Positions 12,004-25,500 of a stretch of 64,000 nt of DNA are shown piece by piece. Numbering within the stretch: the first letter of the stretch is position 1; every line of letters starts with the position of its first letter. The notes below the pieces were generated by a model. That model ran no database searches. It had not been told where the DNA came from and worked only from the letters and a program-made list of their open reading frames with translations. The position numbers and the translations under genes are program-made. This stretch comes from Lingula anatina (lineage: Eukaryota; Brachiopoda; Lingulata; Lingulida; Lingulidae). Location: NCBI RefSeq assembly GCF_001039355.2, contig NW_019775543.1:230114-294113 (forward strand), written 5' to 3'.

Positions 12004-14569
12004 TTGCGGTAGCGTGTAATTCTCTCTCTCTTTCTTTCTAATTTTAAGCGAAAACTTAAATGACGTACTTCTATCTTCCAGGCATTTCCCCAGTAAACCA
12101 GGAAACAGTTGATCTGATAAAATTCCCCGACGTTTCCAAAATAGTTATTTACAATATCACACTGGAGGCTGGTGATATTATATACATACCCGAGGGCTGG
12201 TTTCACCAAGCGAGAACCAAAGGAGGGGCTCCAAATATTGCCATCGCCGTGTTTATCAATTTTTTGTTGTGTATGTGGGAGTGTCCAGACTCAGACGATG
12301 CTGAATACGTTGAAAACTGCATTAAACTCAGAGAACAGAAACCAACAGGTTTGTTTTCAAGGAAATTATACCATACTATATTAAAAATGACCCTTATAAT
12401 TGGTCAAATTCGATTACACAGTGCAGTAGTGCTTGGCTGGATTTTTTTTTTTAATATTGACTTTTGATCGTGTCACAATTGGAGATTCATTGTAACATAA
12501 AAGCAAATGCAGTTAGTCTGGCAATTTTATTAAGGTGGAACGGCAAATGTGTACATCCTATATGGGGATTTACTGAATCCCGACAATCTCTATTTCAAAG
12601 TCGGCAAGCTCAAAATTACTTTACAACTGTAGGTCCACAAGCTTTTTCATTAGCAGATGACATATGTCATAAGGTATGATGAGTTGTGTCCTATGAGAAC
12701 ACTTATATTACACTGCCTTTACACAAATATTGCAGCATGCACCGAGAAATCAAAATGAGCAATATGTGGTATCAATTGTTTTTTTTTTTCATATTTAGAT
12801 AAAGGGGAGATTTTCTGTATCACTGTTAGTGGCGCATGTACTATTTCATTAACAAGTGTGGCATTATATGCTTTTTAACGAGAAACGTGCACCGTTCTAA
12901 TCCTTCAACATTATTGAGTCGCTTGTTGTATGACACTTTAGTGAGCATAGTGTAGGTGGAAGTAACATCAACTCTTTTTTTAATAATTATTTAAGACCAA
13001 GTTTTTTCTCCAAAGAAATGAATACAAACCTTGTCAACTAATCAATACTTTTTTTAATTCATTTTTCTTTGAAAGAACTGGAGTGTAATTTTCGGATGGA
13101 AGATTTGACAGTGAGAGAGGTGCTTGACAAATACAGTTATCTCGTACCTCCCGGTATGGTGCAGTGGAACAAGAAAGAGGAGCTCACACCTGTACTTCTT
13201 AAGAGTGGATATAACAGTATGTTCTATTATATCATTTCACATCCTCTTATATATGAGTACATGTACTTAAAAACATACTGCATTTAATCTGTAGCCTACA
13301 TACATGCGTAAAAATATTAAGTAAGTCTATTGCAGAATTTAGTTAATTTTATTTGTATATCTCACTTCACTAGTTTGTTTACGCCAGATTATCGATAAAA
13401 GAAGGCGTTATTAGCCTACAAAATGACTTCAAATAAAAATCCTCGAGCATACGCCCCAATGGTAACAGACAACACAACGCTGCTAATTTGACTAATAACT
13501 TTTTATTGTAAAATATTTTAGTGCCTATGTTAGGCCTTGGTCTCGGTGGAACGTCGCAAGAGAATGCAGACAGAGCTATACGACACGCACTTAAAATCGG
13601 GTACAGGTAGGCTTAAAAGCAAATATATACGTCATATATATGTCAAAGTTTCCATTTATTACAGATATAAACAAAAGATCTGTGCTGTGCTGGAATAGCC
13701 AAGTATTTTTCTTGTAGAGCGATTCCAAAGATTTGAAGCAAGTAAATTAATGGTACATTATACACACACATAATGCAAACAATTATCACACATCATGTTT
13801 TATATTTTTATTTACTATATTTTACAGGTTATTTGACACAGATCCAGAAGGTGAGAGCGAGGCGGTTCTGGGCTCCATTTTAGCTCAAAATCCCTATCGC
13901 AAACGCGAAGAGATTTTTGTGATTGTCAAAGTTCATCCAAAAGATTTGGGTAAATATGCCACTAAGTCGTCAATCGAAAGATCAATGAAAAGACTGAAGA
14001 CAGACTACATCGATCTGGTTCTCATTAAAGCGCCATCTTGTGACACGAGAGGGTTCGAGTGTGAAGCAGACGAGAATCGAGGTACGTGGCAAGAGTCGTG
14101 GGAAGCATTAGAAGAACTGAACCGGACTGGAACTGTCCGTTCTATTGGCGTCAGTAATTTCAAAATATCTCAAATAAAAGAACTACTGAAAAAAGCCAAA
14201 GCCCCATTGTCCGTTCTTCAAGCCAGGTTTGATTTAATGAAGAGAAACACAAAGTTGCGGAAATTTTGCGACAAACATGAAATACGATTTATGGCCCATA
14301 GTGTGCTCGGCTTCAAATTGACCGAAGATGGGTATTCAGGAGAAAGCCCCCTTTTCAACATCGAAATGGTCAAGACAGCAGCTAGAAAATACCGTACAAG
14401 CCCTGCCACAGTTTTATTAAGATACGCAATGGATAGAAACGTTACAGTAGTTCCTAAATCCACTAACCCGCTGCATATTTCCTTAAATAAACACGCTTTT
14501 TATATAGGTGTTGACAGTGATCCATCATATATGGAAGATATGGAAGAACTCTTTCCTCATGTAAATTAA
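9532..14569 (+). CDS. JmjC-AKR fusion protein, copy C (complete)
   Basis: Seven exons: 9532-9962, 10962-11058, 11752-11917, 12082-12348, 13076-13216, 13522-13606 and 13828-14569. All have GT/AG boundaries and together give 642 residues. Residues about 5-24 form a hydrophobic signal anchor. The cupin_8/JmjC domain spans roughly 60-320, with iron ligands His194, Asp196 and His273. Arg209 sits where FIH-1 has its 2OG-binding Lys214, and the His-to-His spacing is close to FIH. Residues 321-367 are a linker. The AKR domain runs from about 368 to the end and is short for an AKR. Asp399 (Asp50 equivalent) and Lys430 (Lys84) are kept; Gly404 replaces Tyr55 and Lys463 replaces His117. GVSNF and VVPKS cofactor-region motifs are present. 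Seen: the fusion and residues. Known: the family chemistry. Inferred: membrane topology and loss of classical reductase activity. The substrate is unknown. Confidence 0.85.
10533..10568. repeat. (CA)n microsatellite
   Basis: A 36-nt CA run in intron 1 of copy C, directly followed by the GGCGGATCCAGG element. Confidence 0.95.
10567..10809. mobile_element. probable non-autonomous hAT-like interspersed repeat
   Basis: It begins CAGAGGCGGATCCAGG and ends AAATTAGCCACTG, whose reverse complement (CAGTGGCTAATTT) partly matches the start. The interior has long G runs (G12 at 10593-10604) and CCCCCGACACCCCCTTAAAT near the end. The CAG-GGCGGATCCA start is typical of common short hAT-derived repeats in invertebrates. 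No convincing 8-bp target duplication is visible, partly because the left flank is a CA repeat. Confidence 0.45.
10873..10911. repeat. (AG)n microsatellite, intron 1 of copy C
   Basis: 39 nt of perfect AG, 50 bp before exon 2. It is complementary to the TC tract at 11958-12000 in intron 3. Confidence 0.95.
11958..12000. repeat. (TC)n microsatellite, intron 3 of copy C
   Basis: 43 nt of perfect CT/TC in intron 3, followed at about 12,022-12,040 by a shorter TC-rich run before exon 4. Confidence 0.95.
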
Positions 14570-14646
14570 AATGATATTTGTAGTGTGTTGAATGTTTCAA
14601 TTTTCCCTATCAAAAAGGTACCAGTTAATAGAATAAGAACTACTTG

Positions 14647-14652
14647 AATAAA
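14647..14652 (+). terminator. polyadenylation signal AATAAA of copy C
   Basis: AATAAA 78 nt after the stop codon of copy C, followed by a TG/T-rich stretch; this is the first canonical signal downstream. Confidence 0.6.
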
Positions 14653-15567
14653 TGTACTTTATTGCAATCCCTCTGATCCCTACCTGTACTTGCACTGTCG
14701 TTTTGCTAAATTTTGACAGAAATGGAAGAGAAATAAAGCCCCCTCTTCCTCTCAATGATATATTGTCAACACAAGGAAATTAACTGTCAAAAGAGTCACA
14801 CAGCGTGTCCGCCACACTCTCGCTCTCATTGTACGTGAACACTAATTTACGCAGTGACAATAATCAGTACACGTCTCAAGTAAGAAAGAAACATGTGATT
14901 TGGAATGGACGCACTGTCAAATTCCCTCTAACTCCAGGTCCAATACGTGCTAACTTTCACGTATTCACTGGAACTCAAGTTTTGGCTCATACGTTAATCT
15001 TCTAGCCCTACACATTGTGTAGGGGTAAACTGTTTTTGTTAAATTCTGGCCTGAGGTATGTCTCTTTTCATTAAGTGAGGATCCTACTCTTCTAGATTTT
15101 GTAACTTGTATATGGATCGAAATTGTACATGTAGGTCGCATTTCCTATACTTATACTTATGTGGGCATGTAGGACACGAATATCAGAATAAAATTTATGA
15201 ATCAGATTGACAGTCTCGAATATTCGTTTTTTTTTGTTTTTTTTTTTGGGGGGGGGGGCATTGCATAATATAGGGATATTTTGATGATGTTGGGAACGTG
15301 CCGTTTACATGTATAAGGTAACTGAATGCAGTTGATTACCGTATTCCTCCTATATCAAACCCAACACGGGTCGGCACAATATTTGTATAGGCCTATATAT
15401 CATTGCCTTCTTGACTGGTAAAATGCAAAATTGTAAAGTAAATAAAGACTGATAATGAAAAATAAAGTAACGAATAAGAATAAAATAAATGCTTAAAATA
15501 AAATTATATAGGCCTATAAAATATAATTATATATAAAAATAAGAAAGTTTGATTTCAAGAATATTAG

Positions 15568-15607
15568 TAGTAGTAGTTGTAGTAGTAGTAGCAGCAGCAG
15601 CAACAGC

Positions 15608-15658
<51 letters not shown>
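15568..15658. repeat. compound trinucleotide repeat (TAG/CAG then AAT)
   Basis: Runs of TAG and CAG pass into about 17 uninterrupted AAT units (15,608-15,658). Intergenic. Confidence 0.9.
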
Positions 15659-15659
<1 letters not shown>

Positions 15660-16553
15660 TTCATTTATGTGCTATGATAGTACCCTAGGTTCTAGATTCC
15701 GGTATTGTCAGCTCGATCTTGATTTCATATATAACCCATATCAACAATACGTAAAAGCGACTCCACCACGAGGTATATTTAGCAAGCTAGCTTTTACGTT
15801 TCTCTGACACTCAGGGTATATGATAGGAGCCTATACTAACTTTATTAATTTGTTTGACCTTGTGTGACGGAGCACTCAAAATTCCATGCATGATTAAGAA
15901 CTCGGAAAGAGAGACTGGAAAATTGAGTAAAAAAATAAAATTGCATTGTAAAGTACGTGTTTTAGCTCACGTTTTCCGTTTTGCAAGTATATAATAAAAG
16001 TCTTTTGAAGTTCGCCGCGAGGAGCGCCTGTCCTGGTTAATGTTCTTAGACTTTAGTAGCGATGCATAGTATGTTGCCATTTTACAGGTAAAGAAAGGAG
16101 GTATCGGAGCACTGACTTCGGTGTTTCGCCAGAATTACTTCCAGATGTACCTCTAGATGTTTTAGCGCCCAGGCAGGCCGTGCTTTAGGTGAAAGCTAAA
16201 TTTTGGTTGACTCGGTGATTTTACTTGTAAAGAGGAAAGCATGCCGTCCATCACAAAACCATTAAAAGCGAAAGTTGTTTTAAAGACCCGTCGTTATTGT
16301 TACTTAATATTTCTTTATAAAAATTAATAGATTGTCAACAAAGGTACTATAATCTACATGCATAAAATTGACTTCAATTTGTAGAATGATAACAGTGCTT
16401 GCATTGACTAACCCACATGTATTGCATTTTGAAAAATGAAGACAAACTTAGCCATTCAAGATGTGGTACGTATTACATGTAAGATCTCATATATTTAAGT
16501 GCAGTGCTAGAGCAGAAGGGAAACTAGGAAAACTACAGTTTCATCTCACTAGC

Positions 16554-19500
16554 ATGGATGCAAAGGAGCTCAAGCAAACATTGAAAAATGCCAGAGAGGC
16601 TATCCGCAACAAGGACTACAAAGAAGCCCTCAAACATTGCAAGGTGAAGTTGGTTTTTAAAAAGTTATTATTTCTTTTTTTAGTAAAATTTCCAATACAT
16701 GTACTGATTGGAAAAGGTTAAAAATACTGGTTAAGCAGGCAAATGCTAGCTGGCTTTTCTTTATTCACATATTTGAGATAGACCAGTAAGAAACAAGAAA
16801 ACTGAAAAGTTACAAATGCATCATGACCTACTGAGGAAGACTACTCTTTTAAGAAGAACTGCCTTCATTTGATCTACGGTAGGTAATTGTATTGCATTAA
16901 GTTAAACTGCTCTTTGTACACAACATAGGCCATCCTGAAAGTAGACAAGACCAATTACAATGCCCTAGTGTTTGTGGGGGTGGCAGCAGAGGGACTAGAG
17001 CAGCCAGAACAAGCTCTGTCTGCATATAAGAAGGCCACAGATAGTGCTCCGGATCAGCTCCTAGCATGGCAGGTGAGTAAGACAGTTCTTGTTGTTAAGA
17101 TCTAAATTTGCCACTCCCATGTTTTTGCCACACGCAAAGTATGCACTTGTGATGGCTTTCTGCAATACCACCTTTTTTCACTTATATTCTGATATTGTCT
17201 TTTACAGTTATTTTACTCTTTGAATGGTTTGCCCTTTAGTCATCAATTTTTTACAATAACTTCTATTCAACTGATGAAAAATATTAAAATACTGTTGGAA
17301 ATATGTATGTTGATTGTGAAAGTCAAATTCAAGTCTTCATAGGTCCCCAATCCTGTCAAAAAAAAAAAGGCCAAGCTATGCAGAAAGAAATCAGTATACA
17401 TGTATTATATTTCAGGGACTTTGTAATTTCTATGAAAAAAATGACAAGGCAGAATACAAAGATGATATGCTTCAAGTTTATGAGAAATTAATGGCTTTAT
17501 ATGAGAGGTATGGTTTGTTTACAAAGTGAATGAAAGAAGTTTTCTTAATGTTCTGATACAAATAAAGTTAAATTTTGTGTATTTGTGTTAAAATAGGATT
17601 ATTGATATTTATAAATTAAAATATTGATATGTGCCATGAAAGTCATAATCATATATCAGTGGGTCATATGGTAGCAGTTTATCTAACCTCAACACTGCAA
17701 CACAAATAAGAGACATTACTTTTACTATTCTTAATTCAACACTGCAACTTATCCTGTTTGTTTTCTTTGTACTTAGTGATTTTGAAAAGAAGTTCGAAAC
17801 TGGATACAAATTGTGTGATGTGTATGATGGGAGAGGTGACTTTCTCAAGGTAATTGATTTTCAGATAAAATAATGTTGATATATATATATATATTAGCAC
17901 AGTTATGGTATTGTAGATACACCTAATTTTGTCTGTTTAACTGTGTACTGTTAGAAGTTTAGATCTCATTTAGTCACTTTTTATTTTATGATTTTGTGTT
18001 ATTGTGGAAATTACTGAATATCTTTGTTTATTTTAGAAGAAAAATGAACTGCTTTTGTTCTACTGACATTCCAAGGCTTCATGTAGGGTGATGATGTTGG
18101 TCTAATTCCTAAAGTCTAAACATTACATTCAATGTATGTAGTTTCAGATTTCCCTGGAAACTCTTCTCTCTACTATCAGTATGCCTTTGCTGTGGTCTTC
18201 TTATATACAAAGACCATGAAAAATATCCACACACCTCTGAAACTCAGGTTTCTGGGTGAGAAAAGCCCAGTATTAATATATCTCCTCATCTATAATTTGG
18301 TGTGAATTAATGTGATTGTGATACATTTATTGCAGGCAGTTGAAATAGGACAGAGCCTATTGAAATGTTGCCAGGAAGACGGTAGAAAAACTCTTAATGT
18401 CTACAAAAAACTGGTCAAGATTTTAGAATCGAAGAAGAATTTGCCAGATGATTTGTTTGAGTTGGTGAGTATTATGTAAAAAAAATTAAAGGAATTTTTC
18501 ACTTTTGAAAAATTGTCAATGGATGTCATAGTGCATGAAAATATTTTTAATTTTGGTAAAGAATAATTGGTGTGATGTATAAAAAACAACAAATACGTAA
18601 TATATATCATGATCTATTTTAGCTGCATGTTGCTTGTGAAAAAATTGTCCATTCACCACCAGATGGAAGTGAGAAAGATTTGGAGTCCATATGGAAAATC
18701 TACATTAATGGGCTTATACAAGTATGTGCAAGAATTGTGATATATACTATTTCCTAATCAGAATGAATAGATAAGCCTGTGGAAGTAATACTATGTACTT
18801 TGAGATAATTTTGTATTCTCAATAAAATTTACATTGAAATAACTACTTGAAATAACTACTTGATTGTTGTTAATGTAGTGAAAATAGATCGCAGTAACTA
18901 CGTATGTAGTACATCCACCTAGACTTCCTCTGCAAGGTTTGCACTGTATTTATTTGGTTTGCACTGTATTTATTTTGATATGAATCTGGTTTCAGAAAAC
19001 TTCAGAGAGTGCAATTGTGATAGAGAAGTGCAAAGCCATGGCAAAACTATTTCCAAAGTCTGCATTTCCTTTAGAAGTACAGTGCCAGATTATGATGAAT
19101 AGCTTTTCAGGTGTTTGTTGACTTTTTATTGGGCGTGGTGTCTGTAATCTTTTTGTATAAAGACACTATATGCTTCATGTACCAAATATTTAATTTGAAT
19201 GGTACAAACAACACTTATTAGGTACACTTGGAAAAAAGAGGTGAAGTCATTCTCTGTATACTATAATTTTCATTTTTAATGATATCATAATAGTGTAAGA
19301 GGATTCAACTTGTATTCACAATTACATTTATAGCTGAATTTGATGTGAAGGACATTTGTGACATCAGCATGAAGTTGGAGGAACTGTCAGGTTCAACACC
19401 GATGGCAATCCTTGCAAGAGGATGGACTTCTTATTACAGCAGCGATTTTAAAGAAGCAAGGGCTCTTCTACTGGAGGGTAGGTATAATTCTTTGTGTTTG

Positions 19501-22500
19501 TTTGCGCAGGTCATTTCAAAAGAAGGATTGGTTTTCAAATTGTAGATTTATTGGAGTTTAATAATCTTGTTTTGAATGACAACTGGCAAAATTACATAAT
19601 GCTGTTCTATTGATATGGTAAATCTCTTATTCAGGTGTAGGTATGGGCAGTCAGAGTATCCCAGCAGGGGCATGGTTACTGTTAGCTAGGTCCCAGCTAA
19701 AACTGCATGATAACATGGGTGTGGTGGAAACAAGTGAGAGAGGTAACAACACCCAGATTTGTGTACATGTTTTTTTCTTTTCTCTTTACACAGTACTTAT
19801 TGCATTGTGATTTTTTATAGAAACAGTATCTTTTTCTCTTAATGAACACAATTTTATCAGTTGATTTTGAGTGAAAGTCAATATACTAACCTAAAATTGC
19901 TCCTACTGTATGTACCAAGGATGACATGTTTTCTATGTTCATTGCAACATACTACTTCTCTCAACTCCCCATGACGCCATTAACATTCAACATGCTGTCA
20001 AATGTTAATGCCTTGTATCTGTTTCAGCCAAGAAAATTCTTAAAAAAGAAGCAACAAATAAACATGCTGCATTGATTAGAGAAATTTTACTCTGCCAGGC
20101 AGCAGCATTACTGGAACTAGGCAAGGATACTCATTTAGTGCAGGCCAAGGAGTTGGTACAAGAGGTATTTGGATCAGATTTTATTTGTCTTGTTTGATGT
20201 TTGTTGAAAAATTCTACTGTTATGACATACATATTATATACATGTAATATTAACAACATTAAAAAAATTAACAGAAGACCAGTTGCAGAACTGGATTAAC
20301 TCCTGGGATTTTGTGCAAATAATCTTTTGGTATTGCATTTTCTGATACACATACGAGTACCTTATTCAAAATTCCTGCGTTTTGGACCTTAAAGTTTTTA
20401 TGATTGCCTGAAAACTATATATAAAGCTGATCAAATTGTCACCATTTTACATGACCAGGTCATATCCAAAGATTCTACCTGTACCACAGCTAAAGAGCTC
20501 CTTTGTTATATTGTACTGGCAGAGGGAGATTTGGATCAAGCACAAAAGGTACAAGTGATCATTATTATGAATGATTTAAATGTCAAATCTGTTCTCCTAT
20601 TAAAAAACAATATTTAAACTTGGAAAATTTAGTAAAGTTTTACATTCTAATAATTCATCAGCAATGGTATAAATTAATCATCAAGATCAAGGTTATTATA
20701 ACCAGCAGGATAGAAGTTGTCAACTGATGTCTTTACTGCAGTATTTGTTACATTTCCAATTTTGTTTTTCAGCTGTGTATGGGGTTTTCTGATTCCTCCA
20801 GTGCCTCCATGTTGGCTCTAGAAGGATGGTGTCTGTTTGTTGCTGGTCAGCTGGAGGAAGCCAATACTAAGTTAGTATTGCAGATCCATGTGCACTGTCT
20901 TCTATTGGCAAGCATTAGAAAGATGTTATGTTTAAATGTTGAATTATGATTAGTTTGGAAATATAAATTTTGATATTGTGATGTGGTCTGTAGACAGAAT
21001 GATTTCAGTTTTCAAATTGCCAAGGTATATTCTCTTTCTTTTTATGATCTTTGGAAACCTAGAAATTAAAGGCAATTTATTGTCACATTATTTCATATTG
21101 TTTCCTATAGAAATGAGATAAGAAACAGAGTTTCAACAATAAGCTTTTTTTATGAAAAAGAAAACTACCAATATCTTCAAACATTTCAGATTGACTAAAG
21201 CAGTGGAACTTTCAGCTGGGGAGGATGGCAAAATTCTGTACCAGCTGGCTAGAGTCCAGTGGAAGCAGGGGACCTGCCACAAGGAGGCACTGACTAACTT
21301 CCTCAAGGCAAGATGCTCCTTTTCTTACATATTTGAATATGATAATAATAATATTGAACATTGATTTAAGATCACTAAAAATTTGTTAGTTAAATTTAAG
21401 GTAAGTCTTGTACCATTTACTGGTTACCATCTTACAAATTCTATTTTGATTAAGTTACAGAATTTTCCTTCCAGGCAGCAAAAGTAGACCCTTACTACAG
21501 TCAGCCATTTTTATACCTAGGGCATCACTATGCACAGGCGGGAGATCAAGTGTTAGTTATTGTTTACATTATCTAGTCTTTGAAACAACATACTTATCTT
21601 TCTGGAGTAAAAAATATTTACATGTGAAATATTCATGAAATTTTAGTTCAGTGCTGTCAGTATATATATCTTTGAATAATTTGTCAGTAATATTTGGTAA
21701 TATTTGTTTGCTTTACTGTAACTGGCTGTAACTGGCTATATAGAAGATTTAATTATATACTCATTTTGCAGAAAAGCCAGACGTTGCTATCAGAAATCAT
21801 TTGACCTTGACAGCAACAATGACGAAGCTGGGGCTGCTTTTGTTGACATTTTGAATTCTCTTGGAGAAGAGGTAGGCTCTGTTGAACATGTATTGATTTA
21901 AAGTTGATGTTTTCAGTATAGAATGTAACTATCAAAATATCATTGTGAGAATATTAATTATTTGAACCTCTTTTGTAAACTTAATATAGTTTACTTGTCC
22001 AGAGTTTTATCTGCAGGTTTTTAAAACAAAACATGATAGATTACTCCAGCAGAGATCAAGTTCTAGGATGGGTTTCAAGCAGGTGACTTTGAACCTGTAC
22101 CTGTGTGGAAATTGAGTTTTAGCTGAAAGATTAACATATTCTTTAAATAGGATTCTGTTTTTAATGCTTCAGGATGGTGCTCTGGCTGTATTATCAAGAG
22201 TGACAGCAGCAGCCAGTGCTGGCAGTGTAAAGTGGGCCTGGATGAGATTAGGCTTGCACCAACTGAAACACATGGAACCCACAGCTGCCATAGCCTCATT
22301 TCAGTGTGCACTCAGAGCAGATTCTAATGATAGGTAAAGATATATGTTCATGATTTCAGACAATATAGACAATTTTATGTATATTCTTTGAAAAGATGTA
22401 TGTATAAAAAGTATGGTCTGTGATGTAAAAAAAAGAAAAAAACTTTTGGGATATATGGATTTTTATTTTCTTTTTAGACATTGTTGGGAGTGTCTTGCAG

Positions 22501-25500
22501 AGGCTTATGCCACCAGAGGGAGCTATACAGCAGCGCTAAAGGCATTCACAAAGGTTGCTGAGGTATGCAATTCCAAATTCTACTAGCACATATTTGAAAA
22601 TGATCAAACTATTTCAACAGATCCCAAAGACATTGGATTCTTTCATTTGACTACTTGCAATTATGTTCATTTTGTTTCAGATGTCAGAGGACAACATGTA
22701 CGGTCTATACCAGTAAGTATCCACATTACTTGTGCAAGACATTTGAAGGTTCCTCTTTTACATTGTTGGAAATTAACACAGGTATTTGAATATAGAAATC
22801 ATGGTGTCATATTTAAATTTTAATAAAAACGTGAAAAATATTTCCTATTTACTAGGTTTAGCACAATGCCAAAATAGTTTTCTTTTGTTGCCTTCACAGG
22901 ATTGCCTCTATCAAGCAGACCCTGGGACTATATGCAGAGGCTGTTCTGGAGTACAGGGCTATCCTGACCAAGTCACCAGACTATGTGCCTGCATTGAAAG
23001 GTAGTTGTACTATAGTGTCTGTTGTCACTTATTCTGTCAGCCATTACAAATTTAAATATTCCATTAGGCCTGTGCTCTAGTTGTGGTATATTTAAATTTT
23101 TGGGTTGCATTATTGGTGGAAAAAAGGATTCAAATGTTGACCCAAAGTAGAAGGACAGAAATGAGATATGGAATTAATTTTATATGAATGTTTTTTCTTT
23201 GTTTACCCAAGGTCTAGGTGAAGCTTATGTCCATCTTGCAAGGGACTCACTGAAGCAGGTTTTCTCTGGCCGGGCAGTTGACCAGTGTCAGGAGGCCATT
23301 CACCACTTGACCAGGTATATAATATGTAAGCAGATACTGAATCCTTGCTGAAACTCATACCCATGTGGAGTAACGGAAGTAGAATATCTAAAAGTAGTGG
23401 AAGGTGGGGCCTGCAGATTTTACCTGTGCATCAAGAGCATTTTAATCTGTGAAAAAGATATTTATGTAAGGTTGTATTAATTTAGTACAATAACTGAGAA
23501 AAGTATATGCTTTAAAGTACCCAAGTATATGATTTGAAGTACTTAAATTTTACCCATGATCCCAACTTAATTGATAAAATTAAAATTTATTGAAAATGCT
23601 GAAGATTTTTGTAAGTCCTTGTATTTCAATTAAAAATGGTCAATTTTAATAAGTCTTACTTTATTCTTAAGAGCTGCCTCATTCAGACCAGACCTGTCAT
23701 GTGTGTGGAAACTGATGGGAGATGCCTGTACTCTGATCCATGTGGTGGCAGCAGAGCGGGTCAGGTAATGGAAAGTACTGTGATCACACTGCAGGATTGA
23801 TATGTAAAAATTGCAAAAAGCATGTACATTACTAGTGAACTACAACCAGATGTCATTGATATCCACAATATTACAAATTGAAATTAGAAATCCCATGTAA
23901 AATTGGAGATTAAAAATTGACTTGATCACACAGCTTTCATATGTACACTCATGAAAAAATACTCTTTGTTTTTAACCTATAATGAATTGGAAATACACCC
24001 ATTTTTCAAATGACACAGACAAACCTTTACCTGTCTTATTCAGAACTACAGTGTGAACGTGGCCCTAGTCTGCCCAGTAGACTGCCAACTATATTCAATG
24101 AAACAATATGTCACTTTTCCCTAAATTCTTACTTGTTGTTTATAAATAAATGGATAAAAAATCAGAGAGATAAGCACACATTACCACTCACAACTACCAC
24201 ACTTGATAGTGACTCTCAAGTTGATTTTTATCACGCCTGTGCTTGATCTTTGTAGATATTGGAACAAAGGTGGTGAATATTTGAAAAAATGAGCTTTTGA
24301 TTAACTGAAATAAAGTTTTTTTGTTTAATGGTATGGCATTACTTCTTTTGAAGCATGAGAGTCCCAGGCATGTTGTTGGAGAAAGGAAAGAGTGCAGAAT
24401 CAGAGCATTTGAGTAAAGCACAAGTTCTTACCCTAGGTGCCAGGTAAATAAACACTTTTGGATTAATGAAGAATATGGATGGATTTGTTCTGTTTTGTGA
24501 TACGAATTAACATCAGTGAGTCATCTTATGCCAGTTGGATGAGATAATATTGTAGAAATACAGTTGTATTGTTTGTGCCCTTTGTGTCCTTTTTTTCTGA
24601 TCAGTTTTTGTTCATTGTAATCATGTTTTATATTTTCAGTAAATTCTTATCTGCTGTGGTATTTTACAAATTTTAAATGACATATCTAATATACATGCAT
24701 GTTTGTCAGTATATATTACTTATATTGGTACATTTCTAGGTGTTATGGACGGGCACTGAAACTGCTGCCAGAATGCTCCACCTTGTGGCAGGACTTGGGA
24801 CTAAATTACTACAGACAGAATCAGGCCACAGTTGACCTCCAGGTCAAAAAGGCAACAATGGACAAAGCAGTCCAGGCACTGAAGAGAGCTGTCAGTTTAG
24901 ACCCTAGAAACCACAAACACTGGACATCACTTGGTGTGGTGGCAGCAGATATGGGTAAATATAAAAGTTTACAAAAACTTTCTGAGATGTGTTTACGTTT
25001 AATTTAACAGATAGATTGAGATAGATAGGTAGAATGATTTATTATTTTATGCAGGGTAAGGGTTTATGGCATATGTATTATCTTTAGTTTGAAACACTAC
25101 ATTGGAAATCAAGTCACTTGCATGCATTTAGACTTGTATCTATGCTGAATAAATATGTTATATTGAAATGCATGTTAACATTTTTAATTGAAAAAGAAAA
25201 TCTAAATGCCTTAGTTGACAGCAGCATGTTGCTTTATATTGACGAATGGTCAGAAAATAATGCTTTTTGCTTACCTAATTTTGTCTGTTTTAGTGGTAGG
25301 TGATTCTGCTCTGGCTCAGCACTGCTTTATCCAGTCTCTGAAGGCAGAACAGAATGTGAGTTGACAGATATTGTCAGATGGTAAAATACCTGTTAGGTCT
25401 GGGTGATACCAGATTTTTGTATAAGTCAGCCAGTCATGAAATGTATGTAAACTGAATGATTTTATATCTGAATTAGTTTAATGAGATCATCTGTTTAATT

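Larger units (their letters stand above)
14570..16553. other. intergenic region between copy C and TTC37
   Basis: No gene supported. It contains the copy C 3' end, an AT-rich part with a TAG/CAG/AAT compound repeat (about 15,568-15,658), and the upstream region of TTC37. A T/G run near 15,225-15,258 is low-complexity. The TTC37 promoter and any 5' UTR exon must be here but cannot be pinned down. Confidence 0.6.
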
